Below are positions 23,591 to 31,541 of a DNA stretch of 64,000 bases, one piece after another (position 1 is the first letter of the stretch; every line of letters begins with the position of its first letter). The notes beneath the pieces were generated by a model. That model worked only from the letters and a program-made list of their open reading frames with translations. It searched no databases and was not told the origin of the DNA. The translations under genes were made by a program, and so were the position numbers. Source of the DNA: AC-38 sp033856025 (GTDB lineage: Bacteria; Actinomycetota; Thermoleophilia; Solirubrobacterales; Solirubrobacteraceae); the NCBI GenBank assembly GCA_033856025.1, contig JAWVFQ010000015.1:62001-126000 (forward strand), in the 5' to 3' direction.

Positions 23591-25915
23591 CTAGCGCGAA
23601 GCGATGCGAAAGCCGGCCACGGCGGGGCGTCCGGCGTTGCCCGTGAGGTCGGTCGCGACGAGATCCAGGCGATAGCGCCCGGGGCGCAGCGCGCGGCCGG
23701 CCAGGCGGCCCGAGAGCCCGCGCGTCACCGCGCCGGCCGCCACGCGTCCGGGAACGCGCGTGCGACCCACCGTTACCCAGCGCCGGCAGACCGCGCGCCG
23801 CCGGTTCGACCGGGTGGTGGCCACGCAGCGCCCGCCCACCCGCCGTCCCGCCCTCGCCCGCTGGACCCGCGCGATCACGGTGGCGGTCTCGTCGACGCTG
23901 AAGCGCAGCGCAGCGCCGCGCGGCGCCACGCGGGCGGCGATCGCCGCGCCCGCCCGCAGCGCGCGGAAGCTGAAGGGCCGCACGCGCGCGCCGGCGATCG
24001 CCGGGCCGGTGGTGTCGGGCTCGGGAGGCGCCGGAGTGGTCACCGGCGGCGTGGAGGGAGGGTTGGGACCGGCGGCCGGCCCGCCGGGGCCGCCTCCGGG
24101 CGGCGCCGGGCCCCCGTTGGTCGCGGTGCCGGCCCGCACGGCGCCGTTGGCGTTCAGCCGCCCGCCCGTCGAGACCTTGCCCGCCAGGGCGGGCAGCACG
24201 TCGACGCTGGAGCGCAGCCGCGCCTTGAGCGTCGCCGGCCCCAGCGCGCCGTCGCGCGCCAGCATCAGAGCGGCCACGCCCGCGACCGTCGGGGACGAGA
24301 ACGAGGTCCCCGTCCCGGTCTGGTAGCCGATGGTGCTGGGCTGGCAGGTGACGTACACGTCGTCGATGTGCACGCCGTCGTCGGTGACGGAGGCGTTCGT
24401 GGTCAGCCGGAAGCGGATCTGCGCCGTGGTGCTCGACCCGGTGGTGAAGTCCGGCGGCGTGGCCGGCGCGTAGAACTGGTCGTCCGGCGGGCCGCCCGAG
24501 GGCGAGGAGCCCGAGATCGCCTGCTCCTCCACGAACGGGCCCCCGCCCACGCTGGCCTCGATCCGCAGGAAGTCGGCGCCCGGCTCGGTGCGGCGCCGCC
24601 GCGAGTGGTTGATCTGGCACGTCGCGTTGGCCGGCACGTCGAACACCGGGCTCGTCGCGGCGGTGTCGGAGCCGTTGGCGTACTGGCCGCCGGGCGAGTC
24701 GGTCAACGACCGCGGCGCCGTGTTCGAGCGCTCCGTGGTCACGGCCCACGTCCCGTCGGCCGTCCAGCCGGCGGGCAGCGACGCGGAGTCGTCGAAGTCC
24801 TCGGCGAACACCTCCGTGAGCCCGAGGCCGAAGATGTCGGTCCCCGGTGCGGCCAGGTCGACGCTCTGCGCGCCGTAGGAGGACGAGCCGGCGAGCTGGT
24901 CGCGATTGGTGGTGTTGGCGACCGAGACCACGTTCGGGTGGTCCACCGTCAAATTGGACGGCCAGTGCGCGGTGGCGTCGTTGTCGTTGGCCACCCCGCC
25001 GTTGAGGTTCCCGGCCGACGTGGCGAACAGGACGCCGGGCGCGCCGTCGATCGCCGTGGTCACCGCGCTGTCCTCGGCGCCGTAGACCCCGAAGCTCATG
25101 TTGACCACGCGCGCCCCCATGTCGCGTGCGTAGGCGACCGCCTCGACGATCGCCGCGTCGTCCAGGAAGCCCGCGCCGTCGTCCACCTGGAGGGGCAGGA
25201 TCCGCACGCGCTGCGCCACGCCGGTGACGCCCAGCCCGTTGTCGCCGCGCGCGCCGATGACGCCCGCGACGAGCGTCCCGTGCTCGACCACATCGTCGGA
25301 CACGTCGCCGTCGTGGTTGAAGAAGTCGAAGCCGTTGACGTCGTCCACGCGCCCGTTGCCGTCGTCGTCCACGCCCGGGCGGCCCGCCGCCTCGGCCGCG
25401 TTGACGAAGACGTTGCCGGCCAGGTCGGGATGGGCCACGTTCACGCCGGTGTCGATCACGCCCACGATCACCGACGAGCTGCCCGTCGTGAGGTCCCAGG
25501 CCTCCGGGGCGTCGATGTCGGCGTCCGGGGTGCCCGCAACGCCGGCGATCGACTGGCCGGTGTTCTGCAGCGCCCACTGGCGGGGGAAGCGCGGGTCGTC
25601 GGGCACGCCCTCGGGCCGGTAGCGGTAGTTCGGCTGGGCGAAGTCGACCTCGTCGCGGGCGCGCAGCTCGGTCAGGGCGCGCGCCACGGTGACCCCGGGC
25701 TCCAGGCGCAGCAGCTCGAGGCGGGGCACCGGGAGTGCACGTGCGGACGCGGCGTCGGCGTCGGCCCGGACGTCGCGGCGCTCGGCCGCCGAGACCCCGC
25801 GCTCGTAGCGCACGAGGACCTGGCCGGGGGCGACCGGGGCCGCCGCCGCGGGTGCGGCGCCGAGGACCGCCAGCGCGAGGCCGGCGAGCAGCGTGTGACG
25901 GACGGTTCTCACCAT
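23591..25915 (-). CDS. Secreted subtilisin-like protease (S8) with embedded jelly-roll domain
   Basis: A 774-residue subtilase. A signal peptide (1-25), an inhibitor-I9-like propeptide (about 26-100), then the catalytic Asp155 (V-I-D-T-G-V-N), His212 (E-H-G-T-L-V-A-G) and Ser538 (G-T-S-F-S-S-P), with oxyanion Asn303. Between Asn and Ser is an insert of about 160 residues (365-524) with D-G-T-W and D-D-G-V-H-I-D-D-V, like the beta-sandwich of immune inhibitor A-type proteins. A Pro-rich linker and an Arg-rich beta domain with two Cys close the protein. Tandem paralogue of the next gene. Confidence 0.92.
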   Translation of the reverse strand: MVRTVRHTLLAGLALAVLGAAPAAAAPVAPGQVLVRYERGVSAAERRDVRADADAASARALPVPRLELLRLEPGVTVARALTELRARDEVDFAQPNYRYRPEGVPDDPRFPRQWALQNTGQSIAGVAGTPDADIDAPEAWDLTTGSSSVIVGVIDTGVNVAHPDLAGNVFVNAAEAAGRPGVDDDGNGRVDDVNGFDFFNHDGDVSDDVVEHGTLVAGVIGARGDNGLGVTGVAQRVRILPLQVDDGAGFLDDAAIVEAVAYARDMGARVVNMSFGVYGAEDSAVTTAIDGAPGVLFATSAGNLNGGVANDNDATAHWPSNLTVDHPNVVSVANTTNRDQLAGSSSYGAQSVDLAAPGTDIFGLGLTEVFAEDFDDSASLPAGWTADGTWAVTTERSNTAPRSLTDSPGGQYANGSDTAATSPVFDVPANATCQINHSRRRRTEPGADFLRIEASVGGGPFVEEQAISGSSPSGGPPDDQFYAPATPPDFTTGSSTTAQIRFRLTTNASVTDDGVHIDDVYVTCQPSTIGYQTGTGTSFSSPTVAGVAALMLARDGALGPATLKARLRSSVDVLPALAGKVSTGGRLNANGAVRAGTATNGGPAPPGGGPGGPAAGPNPPSTPPVTTPAPPEPDTTGPAIAGARVRPFSFRALRAGAAIAARVAPRGAALRFSVDETATVIARVQRARAGRRVGGRCVATTRSNRRRAVCRRWVTVGRTRVPGRVAAGAVTRGLSGRLAGRALRPGRYRLDLVATDLTGNAGRPAVAGFRIASR

Positions 25916-25972
25916 CTGGCTCCAGTATCGGAAACCCGCGCCGCGAGCCTGACTACCGGTGGCCGAAGTCGG

Positions 25973-28222
25973 CTACCGGCTGACGACCCTGAAGTTCCGG
26001 CGCGCGGGAAGCGAGCGGTTGCCCGCCAGGTCGGTCGCCAGGAGCGTCAGGCGGTAGAGCGCGGGCGCCAGGGCCCGGCCGGCGATCCGGCCGGTGAACC
26101 TCCGTGTGACGAGTCCGTTGAGCTGGCCGGGCATGGAGTACGTGCCCTTGAGCAGATAGCGCGTGCACGCCGGGCGGCGCCGGCGCGCCCGTGTCGGCGC
26201 CAGGCACGACCGGCCGACGCGCCGGCCCGCGGCGCGGCGATGGACCTGGAGACGCACCCGCACGGCCTCGTCGACGCGGAAGCGCAGGCGCGTGCCGTAC
26301 GGCCGGGGCGCCCGCCGCACCGCGGCAGCGCGCACGCTCGCGCCCGCCCGGAAGGCCCGGAACGTCGCCGGGAGGAGCGCGTAGGAGCTGAGGAGCGCCG
26401 CGCGGGTGTCGGGCGGGGGCGGCGGCGGAGGCGGAGGAGGGGGCGCGGCGGCGCGCACGGCCTTGTCCGCGTTGAGCCGGCCGTTGGAGACCACCTTCCC
26501 CGCGAGCGCCGGGACCGGGTCCACGTTGGCCCGGATCAGGGCCTTGACGGCGCTGGGCGTCAGCCCGGGGTTGATGGAGAGGATCAGCGCCGCCACGCCC
26601 GCGGTCGCCGGCGAGGAGAACGACGTGCCGCCGGAGAACCGGTACTGGGCCGCGGTCGTGGGGCCGCAGTGCACGTCGATGTTGTCCACGTGCACGCCGT
26701 CGTTGACGATGCCGTCGTTATTGGAGATGAGGCGGAAGCGCAGTTGCGCGCTCGTCCCGCCGAGCCGGGCGAACCCGGGCGACCCGCTGACGAAGCCGGT
26801 GCCCGCCGAATCGACGTCGAGCTGCTCGATCAGGACCGGCGCTCCGCCGTTGACCAGCACCTCGACGCGGTAGAAGTCGCCGGTCTGCAGCTTGCGGATA
26901 CGGCTGTGGTTGACGTCGCAGAACGTCAGGCTCTGGTTGCCGGGCAGGGGAAAGCTCCCGCTTGTGGCCGCCGTGTCGGAGTTGTTGCCATAGCTCACGC
27001 CGGGGGAGTCGGTGAGCGACATCTGCCCGGTCGGCTCGGCCGCGACGTTCCAGGCGCCGCCGGCGCTCCAGCTGCCGGGCAGACCCGCGGAGAAGTTCTC
27101 CGAGAAAACGTTGGCCGGGTCGGTGGGCACGAACACGCCGAAGATGTTGGCCCCGGGGGCGGCGACGTCGACGGTCGTCGCGCCGTAGGAGGACGAGGCG
27201 GAGAGCGCGTCGCTGCTCGTCGTGTTCGCCGTGGCCATGACGTTGCCGCGCGTGGCGGCCAGGTTGGAGGGCCAGTGGGGACGGGTGTCGTTGTCGGTGC
27301 CGTCGTTCCCCGCCGACGTGGTGAACAGGATGTCGGGCGCCGCGTCCATGGCCGCCGTGAGGACCGCGTTCGGCGTGGCGTTGTAGTCCCCGAAGCTCAT
27401 ATTGATGATCCGAGCCCCCATGGCCTTCGCGTAGGGGATGGCCTCCGAGGCCGCGGAGGTCGCGACGCCGCCCAGCGGCGTCACCGCCTGGAGCGGGAGG
27501 ATCCGCACGCGCTGCGCCACGCCGCTGCCGCCGATGCCGTTGGCGCCGCGCTGGCCGATGACGCTGGCCACCAGGCTCCCGTGGCGCTCGATGTCGTCCG
27601 ACACGACGCCGTTGTGGTTGACGAAGTCGAACCCGGTGACGTCGTCGATGCGCCCGTTGGCGTCGTCGTCGACCCCGGGCGTGCCGGCGGCCTCGGCGGC
27701 GTTGACGAAGATGTTCGGCGCCAGGTCGGGGTGCTGGGTGTTGAAGCCGGTGTCGATCACGCCGACGACGAGCGTGTCGCTGCCGGTGGTGACGTCCCAG
27801 GCCTCGGGCGCGTCGATGTCGGCGTCCGGCGTGCCCGCGGTGCCGTTCACCGTCTGGCCGGTGTTGTTCAGCCCCCACTGCTGGAAGAACGACGCGTCGT
27901 CGGGGACTGCCTCGGGCCGGTAGACGTAGTCGGGCTGGACGACGGCGACGCCGTCGCGTCCCTTCAGGTCGGCCACCGCGTCGGCCACGGCGACGCCGTG
28001 CCCCAGCTCCACGATCTCGGTCCCCGGCAGACCCCTCAGCGCGCGGGCCGAGGTGGCGCCGACGTGCTCGCGCGCGGCCACACGCTGCGCCACCGCGGTC
28101 CCCGGCGCGTAGCGGACGAGCACCCGGCCCGGCACGAAGTCCGGCGCGGCCGCACCCGCCGCCTCGGAGAGAGCTCCGCCGAGCACGAGGACGCACGCGG
28201 CCAGGAGCGCGATGCGATGCAC
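25973..28222 (-). CDS. Secreted subtilisin-like protease (S8), tandem paralogue
   Basis: A 749-residue subtilase with the same plan as the downstream paralogue: signal peptide, propeptide, Asp157, His214 (R-H-G-S-L-V-A-S), Ser534 (G-T-S-F-S-S-P), an inserted beta-sandwich (about 370-520, with N-D-G-V-H-V-D-N-I), a run of 12 prolines as linker (about 26410-26450) and the Arg-rich C-terminal domain ending G-N-R-S-L-P-A-R-R-N-F-R-V. It starts at a GTG with TACATT 7 bases upstream. The pair arose by gene duplication and the copies have diverged over most surface positions. Confidence 0.92.
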   Translation of the reverse strand: MHRIALLAACVLVLGGALSEAAGAAAPDFVPGRVLVRYAPGTAVAQRVAAREHVGATSARALRGLPGTEIVELGHGVAVADAVADLKGRDGVAVVQPDYVYRPEAVPDDASFFQQWGLNNTGQTVNGTAGTPDADIDAPEAWDVTTGSDTLVVGVIDTGFNTQHPDLAPNIFVNAAEAAGTPGVDDDANGRIDDVTGFDFVNHNGVVSDDIERHGSLVASVIGQRGANGIGGSGVAQRVRILPLQAVTPLGGVATSAASEAIPYAKAMGARIINMSFGDYNATPNAVLTAAMDAAPDILFTTSAGNDGTDNDTRPHWPSNLAATRGNVMATANTTSSDALSASSSYGATTVDVAAPGANIFGVFVPTDPANVFSENFSAGLPGSWSAGGAWNVAAEPTGQMSLTDSPGVSYGNNSDTAATSGSFPLPGNQSLTFCDVNHSRIRKLQTGDFYRVEVLVNGGAPVLIEQLDVDSAGTGFVSGSPGFARLGGTSAQLRFRLISNNDGIVNDGVHVDNIDVHCGPTTAAQYRFSGGTSFSSPATAGVAALILSINPGLTPSAVKALIRANVDPVPALAGKVVSNGRLNADKAVRAAAPPPPPPPPPPPDTRAALLSSYALLPATFRAFRAGASVRAAAVRRAPRPYGTRLRFRVDEAVRVRLQVHRRAAGRRVGRSCLAPTRARRRRPACTRYLLKGTYSMPGQLNGLVTRRFTGRIAGRALAPALYRLTLLATDLAGNRSLPARRNFRVVSR

Positions 28223-28254
28223 AAGAGCGAATGTACCGGCTTACCGGATTGCCG

Positions 28255-28524
28255 TCAGCCGCCGGCCATGGCCGGCAGGATGACCAGCGTGTCCGACTCG
28301 CCGACGGGGGTCTGGAGCCCGTCGAGCACGCGCACGTCCTCGTCGTTGAGGTAGACGTTCACGTAGCGGTTGAGCTGGCCGTCCGAGAACAGCTGTGATT
28401 CGGTCTGCGGATGCTCGGCAACGAGCGAGCGCAGGACCTCGCCGACGTCGGAGCCGGAGGCCGAGACCTCCTTCTCGCCGCCCACGGAGTTGCGCAGGAC
28501 CGGTGGGATCTTGACCGTCGCCAT
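28255..28524 (-). CDS. cysO: Ubiquitin-like sulfur carrier (CysO/MoaD/ThiS type)
   Basis: An 89-residue beta-grasp protein ending in the di-Gly tail A-M-A-G-G that is adenylated and thiocarboxylated by E1-like enzymes. The body (K-I-P-P-V-L-R-N, V-N-V-Y-L-N-D-E-D-V, V-G-E-S-D-T-L-V-I-L-P) matches the CysO/MoaD branch with the typical N-x-x-D-V-R-x-L-x-x-x-x-T segment. It lies 14 bases downstream of the E1 gene and forms an operon with it. With CysM and the JAMM peptidase in the window, CysO is the best name; a molybdopterin role is the alternative. Confidence 0.85.
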   Translation of the reverse strand: MATVKIPPVLRNSVGGEKEVSASGSDVGEVLRSLVAEHPQTESQLFSDGQLNRYVNVYLNDEDVRVLDGLQTPVGESDTLVILPAMAGG

Positions 28525-28538
28525 GGCGGTGACGAACC

Positions 28539-29720
28539 CTAGCCCGCGGCGGCGCAGAACGCTTCGTAGTCCGGGAAGACGCCCATCTCCTCGTCGGAGA
28601 TGTCCTGCGGATCGCGCGAGCAGATGGGGCAATCCGGGTCGCGGTGGACCTTGACCTCGGTGAAGGTCGCGGCCAGCGCGTCGTAGAGCAGCAGGCGCCC
28701 GATCAGCGGGTCGCCCTGGCCGATGATCAGCTTGACCGCCTCGGTGGCCTGGAGCAGGCCCATCGTCCCGGGCAGCACGCCCAGCACGCCGTTGGCGCCG
28801 CAGGAGGGGGCCAGCTCGGCCGGCGGCGGCTCGCGGAACAGGCAGCGGTAGCAGGGGCCGTCGTAGGGCGCGAAGACCGACAGCTGGCCGTCGAAGCCGA
28901 GGATCGCCGCGCTGACCACGGGGATCTTCAGCCGCACCGACGCGTCGTTGAGCAGGTAGCGCGTGGGGAAGTTGTCCAGCCCGTCGACCACCACGTCGTA
29001 GCCGGGCAGGATCTCCATGATGTTCGACGCGTCCAGCCGGACCGGGTGCTTGACCACGTTCACGTCGGGGTTCAGCGCGTTGATGGTCGCGGCGGCGGAG
29101 TCGACCTTGGGCACGCCGACGTCCTCGGTGCTGTGGATTACCTGGCGCTGGAGGTTGGACAGGTCGACCTCGTCGTTGTCCACGATCCCCAGCGTCCCCA
29201 CGCCGGCCGCGGCCAGGTAGAGCGCGGCGGGCGACCCCAGGCCGCCGGCGCCGAGCAGCAGCACCTTGGCGTCGAGCAGCTTCTGCTGGCCCTCCACGCC
29301 GACCTCGGGGATCAGCAGGTGGCGCGAGTAGCGCTCGCGCTGCTCCTTGGTCAGGGAGCGGGGGACGTCGACGTCGTAGCCGCGGTCCTTCCACAGCGTG
29401 ATGCCGCCGCGCATGGACTCGACGTTGGTGTAGCCGAGCAGGTCCTTCAGCGCGTGGGCGCCCCAGGCCGAGCGGTTGCCCGACGCGCAGTACAGGACGA
29501 CGTGCGCGTCGCGGTCGGCGACGGCGTTCTCGATTCGCGACTCCAGGTAGGAGCGCGGGACGTGCACGGCGCCGGGGATGTGGCCGGCGTCGTACTCCTC
29601 GGCCTCGCGGATGTCGACGAGCACCACGCCGTTGCCCAGGCCCTCGCGCACGTCGGCGGGGTCGACCTCGTCGATCTGGGACTTGATCCGCTTGAGGACA
29701 TCGGCGCCGGAGGGGCTCAT
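28539..29720 (-). CDS. moeZ: Rhodanese-E1 fusion: sulfur-carrier activating enzyme (MoeZ/ThiF family)
   Basis: A 393-residue two-domain protein. An N-terminal rhodanese domain (about 15-118) has the active-site Cys78 in L-Y-C-A-S-G-N-R-S. The E1 adenylation domain (about 125-375) has the ATP loop G-A-G-G-L-G-S, D-x-D-x-V-D-x-S-N-L-Q-R, D-G-L-D-N-F and two Cys pairs for zinc (C-Y-R-C, C-P-I-C). It would adenylate the carrier's Gly-Gly end and add sulfur. Mycobacterial MoeZ has the domains in the opposite order. Ribosome site TAGGAG lies 11 bases before the ATG. Confidence 0.9.
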   Translation of the reverse strand: MSPSGADVLKRIKSQIDEVDPADVREGLGNGVVLVDIREAEEYDAGHIPGAVHVPRSYLESRIENAVADRDAHVVLYCASGNRSAWGAHALKDLLGYTNVESMRGGITLWKDRGYDVDVPRSLTKEQRERYSRHLLIPEVGVEGQQKLLDAKVLLLGAGGLGSPAALYLAAAGVGTLGIVDNDEVDLSNLQRQVIHSTEDVGVPKVDSAAATINALNPDVNVVKHPVRLDASNIMEILPGYDVVVDGLDNFPTRYLLNDASVRLKIPVVSAAILGFDGQLSVFAPYDGPCYRCLFREPPPAELAPSCGANGVLGVLPGTMGLLQATEAVKLIIGQGDPLIGRLLLYDALAATFTEVKVHRDPDCPICSRDPQDISDEEMGVFPDYEAFCAAAG

Positions 29721-29753
29721 GGGCGAAAAACTCCTAAAAGTCGCTCGGGATTC

Positions 29754-29790
29754 ACTTCAGGAAGTATAGCGGCCCCCGGAGGCCCGTTAA
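29754..29790 (-). promoter_or_regulatory. Promoter/operator of the E1-cysO operon
   Basis: On the minus strand, TTAACG (29790-29785), 16 bases, then TATACT (29768-29763) form a good promoter. The palindrome ACTTCAGGAAGT (29754-29765) overlaps the -10 and the expected start site, as a repressor operator would. It matches the cysM element at 11 of 12 positions. Confidence 0.65.
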
Positions 29791-29797
29791 CGCATCC

Positions 29798-29824
29798 GGG
29801 GCGCCCCGCTCCCGCGGGCGCCCC
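29798..29824. other. GC-rich hairpin in the divergent intergenic region
   Basis: GGGGCGC ... GCGCCCC with a CCGC/GCGG-like inner pairing forms a strong stem-loop between the E1-cysO operon and the histidine kinase. The rest of 29721-29928 shows no gene; a second region with GGGTCC/GGACCC-like repeats lies at 29885-29905. Confidence 0.35.
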
Positions 29825-29928
29825 GGCTGCTTCCAGGCCCTATTTGCTGCGCATGGGAATGATCGCCAGAACCGGGGGATCCCAACATCGGGTCCAGACC
29901 CCATTTGAGCCTGGGGCGTGCCTGGTCG

Positions 29929-30906
29929 ATGCAGTACCGAATGCGCCGACTTCCCCTGCTCTGGCAGATCATCGCGATCAACGCGCTGCTGGTGGCCGCG
30001 ACGATCGTGGCCGCCGTCGTCACCACCGGGTTCGACCTGGGCGTCGCCTCCGTGCGCGAGCAGTTCGCCGTCCTGGTGCTGGGGACCACGGGGATCCTGC
30101 TCGGCAACGGACTGCTGCTGCGCCGCCGGCTGCAGCCGCTGGACCGCCTGATCACGACGATGGAGAGCGTCGACCTCTCGGCCCAGGGGCCCCGCGCCGA
30201 GGTGGGCTCGACCGACTCGGTCGAGGTGGCCCGGCTCAACGCGTCCTTCAACCGCATGCTCGACCGCCTGGAGACCGAGCGCCGCGCCGCGTCCCAGAGC
30301 GTCCTGCGCGCGCAGGAGCAGGAGCGCAAGCGCCTGGCCCAGGACCTCCACGACGAGGTCAACCAGGCCCTCACCGCGATCATGCTGCGCCTCCAGGCCT
30401 CGATCCAGAACGCGCCGCCCGAGCTCGCGGGCGAGCTGCGCGAGACGCAGAAACTGGCGGGCCAGGCGATGGAGGAGCTGCTCAACCTGGCGCGTGAGCT
30501 GCGCCCCACCGCGCTGGACGACCACGGGCTGCTGCCCGCCCTGCGCGCGCAGGTGCGCGACTTCGGCGAGCGCACCGGGATCCACGCCGACTTCCGCCGG
30601 CGCGGCGAGGTCCCGCCGCTGTCCGACGACCAGCAGCTGGTCATCTACCGCGTCACGCAGGAGTCGCTGTCCAACGTGGTGCAGCACGCCGCCGCCCGGC
30701 ACGTGTCCGTCGAGCTGTCGTTCGTGGGGCGGACCGTCCTGCGCATCGCCGACGACGGACGCGGGGTCAACGGCGGCGCGCGCAACGGCGGGCTGGGGCT
30801 GCGCGGCATGCAGGAACGCGCCCTGCTCGTCGGCGGCGAGATCGACATCCACTCCGCGGGCGGGCGCGGGACCACCGTGACCCTGACGATGGCGGCGAAG
30901 CCGTGA
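29929..30906 (+). CDS. NarL-family sensor histidine kinase
   Basis: A 325-residue membrane kinase: two transmembrane helices (about 11-31 and 45-64) with a very short external loop, a HAMP-like linker, then HisKA_3 with the phospho-acceptor His141 in R-K-R-L-A-Q-D-L-H-D-E-V-N-Q, and an HATPase domain (D-D-G-R-G-V, G-G-L-G-L-R-G-M, G-R-G-T-T-V). The short loop suggests it senses something in the membrane. Its TGA overlaps the regulator ATG, so the two form a two-component pair. Start could also be ATG 29941. Confidence 0.88.
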   Translation: MQYRMRRLPLLWQIIAINALLVAATIVAAVVTTGFDLGVASVREQFAVLVLGTTGILLGNGLLLRRRLQPLDRLITTMESVDLSAQGPRAEVGSTDSVEVARLNASFNRMLDRLETERRAASQSVLRAQEQERKRLAQDLHDEVNQALTAIMLRLQASIQNAPPELAGELRETQKLAGQAMEELLNLARELRPTALDDHGLLPALRAQVRDFGERTGIHADFRRRGEVPPLSDDQQLVIYRVTQESLSNVVQHAAARHVSVELSFVGRTVLRIADDGRGVNGGARNGGLGLRGMQERALLVGGEIDIHSAGGRGTTVTLTMAAKP

Positions 30907-31541
30907 TGCGGATCCTGATCGCCGACGACCACGGGATCGTGCGCAGCGGGCTGCGGCTGCTGCTCGACCGCCAGCCCGACATGGACGTGGTGGCCGAGGC
31001 GTCCGACGGCGCCGAGGCGGTCGAGACGGCCCTGCGCGAGCGCCCGGACCTGTGCATCCTCGACGTGGGGATGCCGCGGCTCACGGGCCTCCAGGCGGCG
31101 CGGGAGATCAAGGCGCAGGCGCCGGAGATGGCGGTGCTGATCCTGTCCATGCACCGCGACGAGCGCTACGTGTTCGAGGCGCTCAAGGCGGGCGCGTCCG
31201 GCTACGTGCTCAAGGCCGAGGCCGACCAGGACCTGGTCGCCGCGGTCCGTGCCGTGGGACGGGGCGAGGCCTTCCTGACCAACGCGGCCGAGCGCTCGCT
31301 GATCCGCGACTGGATGACCGGCGGCGAGTCCGCCGGTCCCCGCGAGGCCCTGACGCCGCGCGAGCAGGAGGTGGTCAAGCTGATCGCCGAGGCCCACACC
31401 AACGCGCAGATCGCCGAGGTGCTGCACCTGGCCGAGAAGACGGTCGAGTCGCACCGCGCCAACGTGCTGCGCAAGCTGGGGATGCGCGACCGCGTGGAGC
31501 TGGTGCGCTACGCGATCCGGCGCGGGCTCGTCGAGCCCTAG
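30906..31541 (+). CDS. LuxR/NarL-family response regulator
   Basis: A 211-residue regulator with a receiver domain (D-D-H at 7-9, phospho-Asp53 in L-D-V-G-M-P, Lys in V-L-K-A-E) and a C-terminal LuxR helix-turn-helix (L-T-P-R-E-Q-E-V-V-K-L-I-A, T-V-E-S-H-R-A-N-V-L-R-K-L). It is coupled to the kinase upstream; GTG 30903 would also be possible. The next gene on the opposite strand shares its CTAG stop. Targets are not known; no obvious repeated site is seen nearby. Confidence 0.92.
   Translation: MRILIADDHGIVRSGLRLLLDRQPDMDVVAEASDGAEAVETALRERPDLCILDVGMPRLTGLQAAREIKAQAPEMAVLILSMHRDERYVFEALKAGASGYVLKAEADQDLVAAVRAVGRGEAFLTNAAERSLIRDWMTGGESAGPREALTPREQEVVKLIAEAHTNAQIAEVLHLAEKTVESHRANVLRKLGMRDRVELVRYAIRRGLVEP

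Noticed and set aside
26406..26450. GGC/GGA-rich simple repeat
   Set aside because: It encodes the poly-proline linker of the second subtilase (minus strand), so it needs no other explanation.
24368..28354. Very long open frame on the plus strand (over 1300 codons) opposite both subtilases
   Set aside because: It mirrors the real genes; the product is Arg/Gly/His-rich low complexity, has no motif, and high GC with biased third positions makes such antisense frames common. The subtilases have complete catalytic triads.
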